From Arthrobacter sp. B6 (GTDB lineage Bacteria > Actinomycetota > Actinomycetes > Actinomycetales > Micrococcaceae): a DNA stretch of 64,000 nucleotides. The position numbers were made by a program, and so were the translations under genes. Shown one piece after another: positions 1 through 8,514 of this stretch. How positions within the stretch are numbered: the first letter of the stretch is position 1; every line of letters starts with the position of its first letter. Below the pieces are notes generated by a model that did not search any database, was not told the origin of the DNA, and saw only the letters and a list, made by a program, of their open reading frames with translations. Location of the stretch: the NCBI RefSeq assembly GCF_001663775.1, contig NZ_KV467168.1, forward strand, positions 1,152,095 through 1,216,094, in the 5' to 3' direction.

Positions 1-45
1 GCCCGCCGCACAAGGCATAGGTCCCCAGACGACCGGAGGCCCCCC

Positions 46-98
46 GTACGACGGCGGCCGCCCACCTTCACAACGAAGGCGGGCGGCCGCCGTCGTAC
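46..98. terminator. Strong intergenic hairpin
   Basis: Two 24-nt arms (46-69 and 75-98) pair with a single mismatch around a 5-nt loop. The stem is very GC-rich and there is no long T-run, so this may be a bidirectional terminator-like structure for a gene ending before the window. Bases 1-45 hold no coding signal that I can support. Confidence 0.5.
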
Positions 99-125
99 TG
101 TGCGCTTAAGACCCCGCGCATAGTC

Positions 126-242
126 GGGCCGCAGGTGTACGTTCGCGCAGAAGCGCGGGCCACAAGTGTACGCTCGCGCAGAAGCGCGGGCCACAAGTGT
201 ACGCTCGCGCGGAAGCGCGGGCCACAAGTGTACGCTCGCGCA
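126..242. repeat. 31-bp tandem repeat, four units
   Basis: Three full 31-bp units start at 126, 157 and 188, and a partial fourth covers 219-242. Each contains GGGCCACAAGTGTACG followed by CTCGCGC and a short AGAAGCGC-like spacer; the first unit differs at several bases. On the minus strand the unit reads GCGCGAGCGTACACTTGTGG and starts about 12 nt after the NUDIX stop codon. The same half-unit recurs as inverted pairs at 43131-43186 and 45200-45284, so this is one member of a dispersed family. There are no unique spacers, so it is not a CRISPR array. Confidence 0.85.
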
Positions 243-254
243 CTGCTACCCCGG

Positions 255-725
255 TCAGGGTTCGAAGTGGGCTGCCTCCGCCGGAGCCAGGGCACGGCGG
301 ATGCTCGTGAGGTGGCCCGGCATCAGTTCAGGCAGGTCGTCCAGGCTGAACCAGCCGACGTCGAGGGACTCGTCATCATTTACCCGCGCAGTGCCTGAAA
401 CGTAGCGGCAGCGGAACACCACATCCAGGAATTCGCAGACGTCACCGTTGGGATAGGTGAACGGGCCGACGGTGCCCACCGAGACAACCCGTTCTGCCTC
501 CGCCACAACTGCGGTTTCCTCGAAGATCTCGCGCACGAGACCACGCGCCGGCGGTTCGCCCGGATCCAACATGCCGGTGATGAGTGCCCAGTGGCCGTTG
601 TCGGCACGCCGGGCCAAAAGAACCCGGCCCGAGTGGTCAAAGACCACGCCGCGGACACCGGGTACCCACAGCGGGTCGTGTCCCACCTTCTCGCGGAGCT
701 TGAGGATGTAGTCAGGAGCAGGCAT
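255..725 (-). CDS. NUDIX hydrolase
   Basis: This 156-aa protein has a near-perfect Nudix box at residues 51-73: G51, E57, R65-E66 and E69-E70 fit GX5EX7REUXEEXGU, but the usual Gly near the end is Ala72. Members hydrolyse nucleoside diphosphates linked to another moiety, using divalent metal bound by the box glutamates; the substrate cannot be read from sequence. The length is typical of a single-domain housecleaning enzyme. The start is supported by TAGGCT at 737-732, exactly 6 nt upstream of the ATG, with no Shine-Dalgarno, which suggests a leaderless mRNA. The tandem repeat begins just beyond its stop codon. Confidence 0.9.
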   Translation of the reverse strand: MPAPDYILKLREKVGHDPLWVPGVRGVVFDHSGRVLLARRADNGHWALITGMLDPGEPPARGLVREIFEETAVVAEAERVVSVGTVGPFTYPNGDVCEFLDVVFRCRYVSGTARVNDDESLDVGWFSLDDLPELMPGHLTSIRRALAPAEAAHFEP

Positions 726-823
726 GCTGACAGCCTAACGGGCCGGCGCGGGCGACGGCGCGAGGGCGTGCCGGACGGGGCACGCCGGACTGGGGCACGC
801 TGGGCGGGGAAACCCGGATTGCG

Positions 824-1381
824 TCAGGCCGGCAGCAGCATGGCGGCGGCCGCACCGGCCAACATAAACGGACCGAACGGGATGGAGGATTTCAACGTAC
901 CCCGGCGGGCCGCAAGCAAGGCCAGGCTCCAGAGGCCGCCGAGCAGGAACGCCGCAAAAGTGCCGGCAAAAAGGTGCGTCCATCCCAGGTACCCCAGGTA
1001 CATGCCCAGGACTCCCGCGAGCTTGACATCCCCGAATCCCATCCCGGGCGGATAGACCAGCCGCAGCACAAAATAGAAGCCCCAAAGAACCGCACCCCCG
1101 GCCAGGATCCGCAGGGCCGGAAGGCCGAACAGGGCTGCCGCGCCGTCCGGGCCGGCGGGCAGCGCCCAGGCCCCGGAAATCGCGGGGACCACCGCAGCCG
1201 CCGCCAGCAGGACGCCCGCCACAGCGTAGGACGGAAAAACGATCCGGTTGGGCAGGAGATGATGGCGGACGTCGATGATGGTCAGCCGTACCGCCATCAC
1301 CGCAAAATAGGCACACGCCGCCAAGACCAGCCAGAAGGCCAGCGGGGCGGCTTCCCAAAGTTCGTCCAGTCGTCGGATCAC
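824..1381 (-). CDS. Type IV prepilin peptidase (A24 family)
   Basis: This integral membrane aspartic protease is predicted to cleave class III signal peptides of type IV pilins or Tad/Flp pilins. With the GTG at 1381 the protein has 185 residues. The two catalytic aspartates are visible: D37 before LPNR and D118 in GMGFGDVKLAG. The N-terminal methylase domain of proteobacterial PilD is absent, as in minimal actinobacterial forms. The GTG is chosen because TAGCAT (1394-1389) lies 7 nt upstream; an in-frame ATG at 1450 would overlap the divergent gene. No pilin or secretion ATPase gene is nearby, so its substrates are encoded elsewhere. Confidence 0.85.
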   Translation of the reverse strand: MIRRLDELWEAAPLAFWLVLAACAYFAVMAVRLTIIDVRHHLLPNRIVFPSYAVAGVLLAAAAVVPAISGAWALPAGPDGAAALFGLPALRILAGGAVLWGFYFVLRLVYPPGMGFGDVKLAGVLGMYLGYLGWTHLFAGTFAAFLLGGLWSLALLAARRGTLKSSIPFGPFMLAGAAAAMLLPA

Positions 1382-1440
1382 CCCTCGGATGCTACTGGAT
1401 TTTCGCTTCCGGCCGGAGGGCCCACGCGTAAACTGTGGAT

Positions 1441-2235
1441 ATGTCGACATGGGACACCAGGCGCCGGCCGGATCCGGACCGCGGCGATTCTCCCGCGGAC
1501 CTGACCACGGTGTTCCGGAACCTCTGCAGGTCTTCGCCCTGGAAATGGCAGAGCCTCCGCTTTGAGTACTGGGACGAGCCCTTTGCCGAGGCCCCCGATC
1601 CTTCTGCACCGTTGGTGCGCGCATGGCTGCGCCGGCCAGGTGCCCTCCGCCTGGAAACGGCCGACGGACTTGTCCTCCACAGCACAACAGGGATCAATGA
1701 CTCCAAGGATGGGTTCTACGTCAGCGCAACCCGGAAGTCGTGGCTGCTGCCGCCGCACCTGGTGGCGCCCGTTTACGATGACGGCGGCCTGGTGAGGCGC
1801 CGCCCCGAAGCGGCCTACGGTGAACCAGGTTTCGGCAACGGCCGCTTTTCAGCCGCCCTCGATCCTGTCGAGCTGGCGGGGAACGCCCCCGTCCCCATGG
1901 AATTTCCGGGCAGCAACTCCGTGGACATCACTGACGTGCGCCGGGTCGACCACGACGGGCGGCAGGCCCTTGAGGCCATCGTGACTCCAACAGCCGCCTA
2001 TCACGCCGCAGACCCTGCCGCACCGCTGTGCATGCCGGGCAGCAATCGGATACGTATCGACCTTGAGACGGGCGTCTGCGTGTCCAGCCAGTCGCTGGAG
2101 GCAGCGACGCGTGACTACGGACACTGGCTTCGGGTCATCGCGGTTGATGAGTACATGCTGGATGACCTCTTCCTGGCGGAGTCGATGAACCTTACGGACG
2201 TCCGGCGCCACATCAGCTGGGATATCTCCGCCTGA
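1441..2235 (+). CDS. Conserved hypothetical protein
   Basis: I do not recognise this 264-aa protein. It is soluble in appearance, with no signal peptide or membrane segment, and rich in Asp, Arg and Pro. A region around residues 80-110 (FYVSATRKSWLLPPHLVAP) and the C-terminal DDLFLAESMNLTDVRRHISW look conserved in character. The ATG at 1441 is preferred over the GTG at 1435, because TAAACT (1429-1434) sits 6 nt before the ATG and directly abuts the GTG. It is divergent from the prepilin peptidase, with only 59 bp between the start codons, so the two promoters must overlap. Confidence 0.7.
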   Translation: MSTWDTRRRPDPDRGDSPADLTTVFRNLCRSSPWKWQSLRFEYWDEPFAEAPDPSAPLVRAWLRRPGALRLETADGLVLHSTTGINDSKDGFYVSATRKSWLLPPHLVAPVYDDGGLVRRRPEAAYGEPGFGNGRFSAALDPVELAGNAPVPMEFPGSNSVDITDVRRVDHDGRQALEAIVTPTAAYHAADPAAPLCMPGSNRIRIDLETGVCVSSQSLEAATRDYGHWLRVIAVDEYMLDDLFLAESMNLTDVRRHISWDISA

Positions 2236-2308
2236 GCCAGGCGCTGGCATCGCGCCTGGGGTTGCTGCTTGACGGGCTGAACGGCCGGCCGTGGGCTAGG
2301 CTTCCCTG

Positions 2309-2956
2309 ATGACCGAGCTGACTTCCCTGTGGCCGCTTTTCGGCCTGACGCTGACCACACCCCGGCTGGTGCTGCGGCCCATCACCGACGACGACATTCC
2401 GGCTGCCCTGGCGGCGGCGCGGAGCGGAGTCCACGAGCCCGGCCGGAACCCCTTCAGCACGCCTTGGGCGGAGCTCCCTGCCGGGGAGCTCGGTCCAAAA
2501 ATGGCGCAGTTTTATTGGCGCTGCCGGAGCGAAGTAACGCCGAAATCCTGGACCCTGCTCCTCGGCATCTGGCACGAAAATGAATTCATCGGGTGCCAGG
2601 ACATCGGCGCCAAGGACTTCGCCGCCCTCAAAACCGTCAGCACGGGCTCGTGGCTCAAGCAGTCCGTTCACGGCCGGGGGCTCGGCAAGGAGATGCGCGC
2701 CGCCGTCGCACTTTACGCGTTCGACTGGCTCAAAGCCGAAGTGGCAGAGTCCGAGGCCGCAGCCTGGAATGCCGCATCCCTGGGCGTTTCCCGCGCGCTC
2801 GGTTACGAACTCAACGGCGTCACCAGGACCGCTTGGGGCGACAAAGCAGAGGAAGTCCAAAAAGTCCGCCTCACCCCGGCGACGTTCAAGCGCCCCGACT
2901 GGACCCTCCAAGTAGAGGGCCACGAAGCGGCGGCCAAGTATCTCGGCATCGGTTAG
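2309..2956 (+). CDS. GNAT family N-acetyltransferase (RimJ/RimL type)
   Basis: This 215-aa protein opens with a TPRLVLRPITDDDIPAAL segment typical of RimJ/RimL-like GNAT enzymes. It has the acetyl-CoA-binding region GSWLKQSVHGRGLGKEM (about residues 112-128) and the downstream EAAAWNAASLGVSRALGYE segment. It should transfer an acetyl group from acetyl-CoA to an amino group on a protein or small molecule; the acceptor is unknown. TAGGCT at 2297-2302 is followed after 6 nt by the ATG without a ribosome binding site, so a leaderless transcript is likely. It stands alone. Confidence 0.85.
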   Translation: MTELTSLWPLFGLTLTTPRLVLRPITDDDIPAALAAARSGVHEPGRNPFSTPWAELPAGELGPKMAQFYWRCRSEVTPKSWTLLLGIWHENEFIGCQDIGAKDFAALKTVSTGSWLKQSVHGRGLGKEMRAAVALYAFDWLKAEVAESEAAAWNAASLGVSRALGYELNGVTRTAWGDKAEEVQKVRLTPATFKRPDWTLQVEGHEAAAKYLGIG

Positions 2957-3011
2957 GTTCCGGGCCGTGGCCCGACGAACTGGACCACGGCCCCGCACAT
3001 ACCGTAAGTGG

Positions 3012-4442
3012 CTAGATTTCGGCGCCTTCCAGGAGTTCTGTCACCAGCGCTGCTATCGGTGAGCGTTCGGAGCGGGTGAGGGTGATGTGGCCGAAGAGCG
3101 GGTGGCCCTTCAAGGTTTCGACGACGGCGGCGATGCCGTCATGCCGTCCGACGCGCAGGTTGTCACGCTGGGCGACGTCGTGGGTGAGGACGATCTTGGA
3201 GTTCTGGCCGATGCGGCTCATCACCGTGAGGAGCACATTCTTCTCCAGTGACTGGGCCTCGTCCACAATCACGAAGGCGTCATGCAGTGAGCGTCCGCGG
3301 ATGTGGGTCAGGGGCATGACTTCCAGCATCCCCCTGTCCATGACTTCTTCCACGACCTCCTGGCTGACCAGGGCGCCCAGGGTGTCAAAGACCGCCTGCG
3401 CCCAGGGGTTCATCTTTTCCGATTCGGAGCCGGGCAGGTAGCCGAGCTCCTGGCCGCCCACGGCATAGAGGGGCCGGAAAACAATGACCTTCCGGTGCTC
3501 GCGGCGTTCCAGTACCGCTTCCAGGCCCGCGCACAGGGCAAGCGCCGACTTGCCGGTTCCTGCCCGTCCCCCGATAGACACAATTCCGACGCCGGGATCC
3601 ATCAGCATGTCGATGGCCAGCCGCTGCTCGGCCGAGCGCCCGTGCAGGCCGAAGACGTCGCGGTCCCCCTTGACGAGCCTGACCTGCTTGTCGGCGCCCA
3701 CCCTCCCCAGGGCCGAGCCCCTGTTCGAGAGAAGCACCAGTCCCGTGTTGACTGGCATTTCCGCGGCCGCAGGGATGAAAACGGGCTCGTGGCCGTACAG
3801 CGTCGAGATTTCCTCCTCGCTGGCTTCCACTTCCCCGACGCCGGTCCAGCCTGAGTCCTTCACCAATTCATTGCGGTACTCGTCTGCGGTCAGCCCCATG
3901 GCGGAGGCCTTGACGCGCATAGGCAGGTCCTTCGAAACCACGGTGACGTTCCGGCCTTCATTGGCAAGGTTCTTGGCCACAGCCAGGATCCTGCTGTCGT
4001 TGTCCCCGCTGCGGAAGCCCATCGGAAGCACCTCAGCCGAAATGTGGTTCATCTCCACCATGAGGCTACCGCCGTCGTCACCAATCGGGATGGGCTGGTT
4101 GAGGCCGCCATGTTTAACGCGGAGGTCATCGAGGAGACGCAGGGCCTTGCGGGCAAAATAGCCGAGTTCGGGATCGTGCCGCTTGCCTTCCAGCTCGCTG
4201 ATAACCACGATCGGAACGATGACCTCGTGCTCGGCGAAGCGCAGCAGCGCCCGCGGGTCAGAGAGCAGGACGGACGTGTCAATGACGAAGCTGCTGATGG
4301 TGGCATCCCTTCCGGAGACAGCAAAACCGGCCGCAGGCTTTTCGTCTGCTGCACCGGTTGTTGAGGTTGCTCGCGTGGCGCGAGAGGTAGCTTTCTGTCC
4401 CTGATCAAAAACGACCTCGGGCAGTTGTTCAGAAATAGCCAC
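3012..4442 (-). CDS. PhoH family protein with N-terminal PIN domain (PhoH2 type)
   Basis: This 476-aa protein combines a PIN ribonuclease domain with a PhoH ATPase domain. The PIN domain begins near residue 52 (FVIDTSVLL, with D55 a likely metal ligand, and a later ELEGKR acidic site). The PhoH part has a Walker [10 protein letters not shown] at 291-299 and a Walker [10 protein letters not shown] further on. PhoH2 proteins of mycobacteria unwind and cleave RNA, so a similar RNase/helicase role is expected. The frame stays open upstream to 4538, but the GTG at 4442 has a GGAG 5 nt before it and begins the conserved sequence, so it is preferred. Confidence 0.88.
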   Translation of the reverse strand: MAISEQLPEVVFDQGQKATSRATRATSTTGAADEKPAAGFAVSGRDATISSFVIDTSVLLSDPRALLRFAEHEVIVPIVVISELEGKRHDPELGYFARKALRLLDDLRVKHGGLNQPIPIGDDGGSLMVEMNHISAEVLPMGFRSGDNDSRILAVAKNLANEGRNVTVVSKDLPMRVKASAMGLTADEYRNELVKDSGWTGVGEVEASEEEISTLYGHEPVFIPAAAEMPVNTGLVLLSNRGSALGRVGADKQVRLVKGDRDVFGLHGRSAEQRLAIDMLMDPGVGIVSIGGRAGTGKSALALCAGLEAVLERREHRKVIVFRPLYAVGGQELGYLPGSESEKMNPWAQAVFDTLGALVSQEVVEEVMDRGMLEVMPLTHIRGRSLHDAFVIVDEAQSLEKNVLLTVMSRIGQNSKIVLTHDVAQRDNLRVGRHDGIAAVVETLKGHPLFGHITLTRSERSPIAALVTELLEGAEI

Positions 4443-4680
4443 ATCGACTCCAGCCCCGGGCGTGCCCGGAATTGTTATTGGTGAGGCGGCTCGGCCTGGA
4501 GGCCGGACTCGGCCTCCCATACAACCGGTGCGAAACATCGCTCCATGTACTGGCCTCCCCGATCAGCCGGCGGTTTTGCCTGCTGATGGTTACAACGTAA
4601 ATCCACTGCAACTAATTTCCGGCTTTATCCGTCGGCGATTCCTGTTGCGGCCACGTGAACTCCGGGTGAACTGCGGCGGT

Positions 4681-5454
4681 TCAGGTGCCGAAGCGCCGCT
4701 GCCTGCCCGCGTAGTCCCGGAGTGCCCGAAGGAAGTCCACTTTGCGGAAGGCCGGCCACAGCGCTTCACAGAAGTAGAACTCGCTGTACGCGCTCTGCCA
4801 CATCAGGAATCCGGACAGCCGCTGTTCACCTGAGGTCCTGATCACCAGGTCGGGATCGGGCTGGCCACGCGTGTACAGGAAACGCGAAATATCATCAACA
4901 CTCAGGCTGTCTGCCAGCTTCGAAATATCCGCACCGTTCGCAACCGCGTCGTGGAGCAGCTCCCGCACCGCATCAACGATCTCCCGGCGACCGCCATAAC
5001 CCACGGCCACGTTGACGTGGATCTTTTCCCGCACGGGCGTCCGGGCTGTCAGTTTGTTGAGGCGTTCAGCAAGGTAGCCGGGAAGCAATTCCGGCGCGCC
5101 CATCGCGTGCACCGAGATGTTGGCGTCCTCATCCAGGCGATCCAGGGTGTTGGCGATGATCCCCATCAGGAGGTCCAGCTCTTCGCTGGACCGGCTCATG
5201 TTGTCCGTTGAGAGCATGTAAAGGGTAACCACTTTTATGCCGAGTTCCTGGCACCAGCCGAGGAATTCGTGGATCTTGTCCGCTCCTGCCTGGTGGCCCT
5301 GGCTGGTTGGCGCATTGAACTGCTTTGCCCACCGCCGGTTGCCATCCACCATCACGCCGATATGCCTGGGGATGCGGTCGCCGGCAAGGTCCCTGAGCAG
5401 CCTGCGCTCGTAGAAGCCATAGAGGAACCCGGGCAATTCCACGCGGAGACTCAC
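4681..5454 (-). CDS. Isoprenyl transferase (cis-prenyl diphosphate synthase)
   Basis: This 257-aa member of the UppS family elongates allylic diphosphates with isopentenyl diphosphate in cis. The catalytic signature HIGVMVDGNRRWAKQ (residues 31-45, D37 binding Mg-diphosphate) is intact. C-terminal TSGEQRLSGFLMWQ and SEFYF motifs bind IPP. Its place beside trhA resembles the mycobacterial short-chain Z-FPP synthase Rv1086 rather than the long-chain synthase, so the product may be Z-farnesyl diphosphate feeding polyprenyl phosphate synthesis; this is inferred from context. The GTG at 5454 has a GGGAAG ribosome binding site, and TAGGAT at 5491-5486 fits a promoter with a 25-nt leader. Confidence 0.9.
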   Translation of the reverse strand: MSLRVELPGFLYGFYERRLLRDLAGDRIPRHIGVMVDGNRRWAKQFNAPTSQGHQAGADKIHEFLGWCQELGIKVVTLYMLSTDNMSRSSEELDLLMGIIANTLDRLDEDANISVHAMGAPELLPGYLAERLNKLTARTPVREKIHVNVAVGYGGRREIVDAVRELLHDAVANGADISKLADSLSVDDISRFLYTRGQPDPDLVIRTSGEQRLSGFLMWQSAYSEFYFCEALWPAFRKVDFLRALRDYAGRQRRFGT

Positions 5455-5593
5455 CTGACTTCCCTTGCTGTACGACGCCTTGCACATCCTAGGCTACCGT
5501 CCGGAAGCGGAAGGGCGGAGCCGGGCGGCCGTGTGACCAGCGACCCAATATTACCCGGGAGTAACTTACTGGGGCGTAGGTTATTCTGGAGCC

Positions 5594-6316
5594 ATGAACA
5601 GCAAGACTCCCGACGGCCCGCCGGGCCAAGCGCCGGAAGCCGGTTCAGGCCCCCTTGATGACGCTGCCGTCCGCCTGGCCGAACTGCTCACGATCAAACC
5701 CAAATGGCGCGGCTGGATCCACACTGTCACGGCACCCCTGGCCCTGATCGCGGGCGCCATCCTGATCCTCCTGGCCCCTACGGCCGACCGCAAGATCACT
5801 TCGGCCATCTACGCTGCCACCGGCGTCCTGCTCTTCGGCATCAGCGCCGTTTACCACCGCGGCAACTGGTCGCCCGGCGTAAGAATTGTCCTTAAACGGC
5901 TGGACCACACCAACATCATGTTGGTCATCGCGGGCAGCTACACACCGCTGGCTTGGTCACTGCTGGAGCGCCCCAAAGCCGTGCTCCTGCTGTGGGTCAT
6001 CTGGTCCGGGGCCATCCTGGGCGTGCTTTTCCGGCTGCTGTGGACGCATGCCCCACGCTGGCTGTACGTGCCGATCTACATCGCGCTGGGCTGCGGTGCG
6101 CTGTTCTACCTGCCCGACTTCTTCGCGGCCAGCGCTCCCGCCGCCCTCCTGATCTGCGTCGGCGGCGTTCTCTACATCACCGGGGCCGTCTTCTATGCCC
6201 TCAAGAAACCCAACTTCAGCTACGAGCACTTCGGCTTCCATGAACTGTTCCACGCGCTCACCGTGCTGGCCTTTGCCGCGCACTTTGCGGCCATCGCCAT
6301 TGCCGTCCTCAGCTGA
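5594..6316 (+). CDS. trhA: Hemolysin III family membrane protein (TrhA, PAQR superfamily)
   Basis: This 240-aa integral membrane protein has about seven hydrophobic segments after a 40-residue polar N-terminus. PAQR hallmarks are visible: SAVYHRGNW with a His in segment 2, RLDHTNIMLVIAGSYTPL, and the C-terminal HELFHALTVLAFAAHF, whose histidines would bind metal. Family members are linked to membrane lipid homeostasis; haemolytic activity is historical and unlikely to be the main role. It is divergent from the cis-prenyltransferase, the same arrangement I recall for Rv1085c/Rv1086. TAGGTT lies at 5577-5582, 11 nt before the ATG. Confidence 0.88.
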   Translation: MNSKTPDGPPGQAPEAGSGPLDDAAVRLAELLTIKPKWRGWIHTVTAPLALIAGAILILLAPTADRKITSAIYAATGVLLFGISAVYHRGNWSPGVRIVLKRLDHTNIMLVIAGSYTPLAWSLLERPKAVLLLWVIWSGAILGVLFRLLWTHAPRWLYVPIYIALGCGALFYLPDFFAASAPAALLICVGGVLYITGAVFYALKKPNFSYEHFGFHELFHALTVLAFAAHFAAIAIAVLS

Positions 6317-6447
6317 GTGTGCGTGCCTGGCGGCGGCCCCCGTGGCGTGCGTTCGAAAGGTTCAACAGGGGTGAAAGCTTTTCCAAACCTAAAGTGGGGT
6401 CTTTGGGCTGACCGTACCCCGCAGGAAGTGCGGGAGTTCGGCCCGCT

Positions 6448-6789
6448 CTAGTCACGCGGTTGGGAACGGTCAGCGGCCGTGCCCTGACCGTTTCCCTCGA
6501 GTCCTGCACTGCTCTCCGGAGCAGCCATGCCGTCATGAGCGTCGGCGGCTTCGACATCCGCGGCCGCTGCGGCCGCCAGGCGTTCTTCCTCCACCTGCGC
6601 ACGGTACCGGACCCGGCGGATACGGCGCACCATGTCCACGATCAGCAGTGTGGTTGCCAGCACAAAGAAGGCAGTCATGATGAAGCCCCACAGGCCCGGT
6701 GTGATCTGGTCCTCGGACACGCCCTCACGCAGCGAAGGCGTGGGCAGTGGAGACGGTGTGGTGGCCAGGGCGAGGAGCAAGTGATGCAC
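6448..6789 (-). CDS. Small single-pass membrane protein beside mca
   Basis: This 113-aa protein has a polar, proline-containing N-terminus, one membrane segment at about residues 33-52 (GFIMTAFFVLATTLLIVDMV), a basic stretch RRIRRVRYRAQVEEERL and an Ala/Gly-rich acidic tail. It follows mca on the same strand after a 100-bp gap, the same position as the small membrane protein Rv1083 in mycobacteria as I recall. The function is unknown. Topology by the positive-inside rule puts the C-terminus in the cytoplasm. Confidence 0.75.
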   Translation of the reverse strand: MHHLLLALATTPSPLPTPSLREGVSEDQITPGLWGFIMTAFFVLATTLLIVDMVRRIRRVRYRAQVEEERLAAAAAADVEAADAHDGMAAPESSAGLEGNGQGTAADRSQPRD

Positions 6790-6890
6790 GGTATAAACCT
6801 TCTATGGAAACTGATAGGCATCCGGCTGCGGACTGAAGATCCAGTCACAGCGGGCCACACTTCTACGCGGCATAGAAATGCCTGCTGTCT

Positions 6891-7796
6891 CTATCTTAGC
6901 CCCGCGAAAAGGTCCTTCTCCGGCAGTTCCGCCGGGATCCGCGACTGGATCAGCGAGTAGTCTTCCCACGGCCAGGCGCGGCGCTGCATCTCGGGGGCGA
7001 CAGCGAAGAAGAAGCCCAGCGGATCCACCTGTGTCCTATGGGCACGGAGGGCGTCGTCGCGGGCTTCAAAGTAGTCACCGCAGTCGATCTGGGTTGTGGT
7101 GGGATGGCCAGCGGGCGGCGGAGTGTGTCCTTCGGCGTCCGTTTCCAGCCAGGCGGCGAGCCGTTCTGCGTACGGCGACTGGAGTCCTGCCTCCTCCAGG
7201 GCGAAATGCAGTGCACGGAACCGTTCCGGGCTGAAGGCACGGTCGTAGTAAAGCTTGCTGGGCTCCCATGGCTCCCCGGCATCCGGGTAGCGGTCCGGGT
7301 CTCCGGCAGACTTGAAGGCTTCCACAGCCACCCTGTGGGCCATGATGTGGTCGGGGTGGGGGTAGCCGCCGTTTTCGTCGTAGCTGATGATCACCTGCGG
7401 CCTGAATTCCCTGACCAGCCGCACCAGCGGCGCGGCCGCGCGCTCCAGCGGCTGTGTGGCAAAGGAGCCGGCTGGCAGTGGCGGGAGCGGATCACCCTCG
7501 GGGAGTCCGGAGTCCACGAAGCCCAGCCAGCGCTGCCGGATGCCCAGAACCTGGGCCGCCCGTTCCATCTCGAGGCGCCGTGCGCCTGCCATGTCCCGTT
7601 TCGGGTGGGGTTCCCCTTCGACGGCGGGGTTCTGGATATCGCCCCTGGACCCGTCCGTGCACGTGGCCACCATGACGTCCACGCCGGAGGCCGCGTACAT
7701 GGCCATGGTCGCCGCGCCTTTGCTGGACTCGTCGTCCGGGTGGGCATGGACGGCAAGCAGCCGGAGCGTGGCCGCGGTGGAACTGGACGCTGTCAT
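6891..7796 (-). CDS. mca: Mycothiol S-conjugate amidase
   Basis: This zinc amidase cleaves mycothiol S-conjugates to give a mercapturic acid, which is exported, and GlcN-Ins, which is recycled. The 301-aa protein shows the LmbE-type metal site AHPDDE at residues 18-23 and GGYPHPDH at 143-150, matching the His-Asp-His zinc ligands of MshB/Mca. Its length and DENGGYPHPDHI motif favour Mca over MshB. An AAGGAA element lies 10 nt before the ATG. It is flanked by the small membrane protein and divergent from the DUF4307 gene, an order shared with mycobacteria. Its presence indicates a mycothiol-producing actinobacterium. Confidence 0.92.
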   Translation of the reverse strand: MTASSSTAATLRLLAVHAHPDDESSKGAATMAMYAASGVDVMVATCTDGSRGDIQNPAVEGEPHPKRDMAGARRLEMERAAQVLGIRQRWLGFVDSGLPEGDPLPPLPAGSFATQPLERAAAPLVRLVREFRPQVIISYDENGGYPHPDHIMAHRVAVEAFKSAGDPDRYPDAGEPWEPSKLYYDRAFSPERFRALHFALEEAGLQSPYAERLAAWLETDAEGHTPPPAGHPTTTQIDCGDYFEARDDALRAHRTQVDPLGFFFAVAPEMQRRAWPWEDYSLIQSRIPAELPEKDLFAGLR

Positions 7797-7902
7797 TGGT
7801 GGACGGTTCCTTATGTCATGCAGCCCTTGTGCTGGCCGCTTGTACTGGTGGGACTGGCAGGCCCGGAAATCCGGGGCCCGGAATCCGCACTAAACTGGAC
7901 TG

Positions 7903-8361
7903 GTGACTTCCCAGGATCAGCCCGCCGTTTCCGCGCCAGCAGACACTAGCCTAGCCAATCGTTATGGCCCTCAAAAGCGCAGGCTGTCCCGCCCGGCGAA
8001 GCGCGTCATTGGCGCCGCGGCGCTGGCGGGCGGAATCGGCTTTATGGCCTGGGTGTCCACGTCCTCAGCCGTCTCCGGCGTGACGTTCAAGGACATTGGT
8101 TACAGCACCACTGACGCCACGCAGACGGAAGTGGATTTCCAGGTCACACGGGAGCCTGGGACGGCTGTCAAATGTGCCGTCAAGGCGCTGGATTCGAAGT
8201 TTGCGGTGGTGGGTTGGAAGGTTGTGGACATCCCGGCCGGCGAGGCCGACGGGACAGCCGACGGCGGCCGGACCATTTCCCAGCGCGCCGTGCTGAAGAC
8301 CGAGTCGCTGTCGGTGTCCGGAGTGGTTGACAGCTGCTGGATTCCGGACGGCAGCAAATAG
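7903..8361 (+). CDS. DUF4307 domain membrane protein
   Basis: This 152-aa protein has a polar N-terminus, one membrane anchor at about residues 37-58 (IGAAALAGGIGFMAWVSTSSAV) and an extracytoplasmic beta-rich domain. The segments DIGYSTTDATQTEVDFQVTR and AVKCAVKALDSKFAVVGWK typify DUF4307. Two cysteines in the outer domain could form a disulfide. It lies between mca and greA, as Rv1081c does in mycobacteria. The GTG start is set by TAAACT at 7891-7896, 6 nt upstream, and no Shine-Dalgarno is seen. The function is unknown. Confidence 0.88.
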   Translation: MTSQDQPAVSAPADTSLANRYGPQKRRLSRPAKRVIGAAALAGGIGFMAWVSTSSAVSGVTFKDIGYSTTDATQTEVDFQVTREPGTAVKCAVKALDSKFAVVGWKVVDIPAGEADGTADGGRTISQRAVLKTESLSVSGVVDSCWIPDGSK

Positions 8362-8388
8362 CAGAATGTGATCTGCGCCGCTTGCTTG

Positions 8389-8418
8389 TTGGGTTATATC
8401 CAGAGGATTGACTACAAT
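8389..8418 (+). promoter_or_regulatory. Probable greA promoter
   Basis: TTGGGT (8389-8394) and TACAAT (8413-8418) are 18 bp apart in the gap before greA. This would give a leader of about 90 nt containing a GC-rich potential hairpin. It is a pattern match only. Confidence 0.4.
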
Positions 8419-8514
8419 GGAGCAATACCTTTACCCCGCTGAGCTGGTTACTGAGTTCCACAAGTGGCCACCGTGGCGGGGTCTTTTGCATGTATGACCG
8501 AAAAGGAGAAGTCC

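Noticed and set aside
126..242. CRISPR array
   Set aside because: Units are directly tandem with only about 8 nt of near-identical sequence between conserved cores, so there are no unique spacers, and no cas genes are present.
735..1358. ORF of 207 codons on the minus strand
   Set aside because: It overlaps the prepilin peptidase in another frame; its translation is Gly/Arg/Pro-rich with no membrane pattern or motif, whereas the other frame has both catalytic aspartates.
4443..4538. N-terminal extension of the PhoH protein
   Set aside because: The upstream residues are Pro/Arg-rich and unconserved in appearance, and the GTG at 4442 has a well-placed GGAG.
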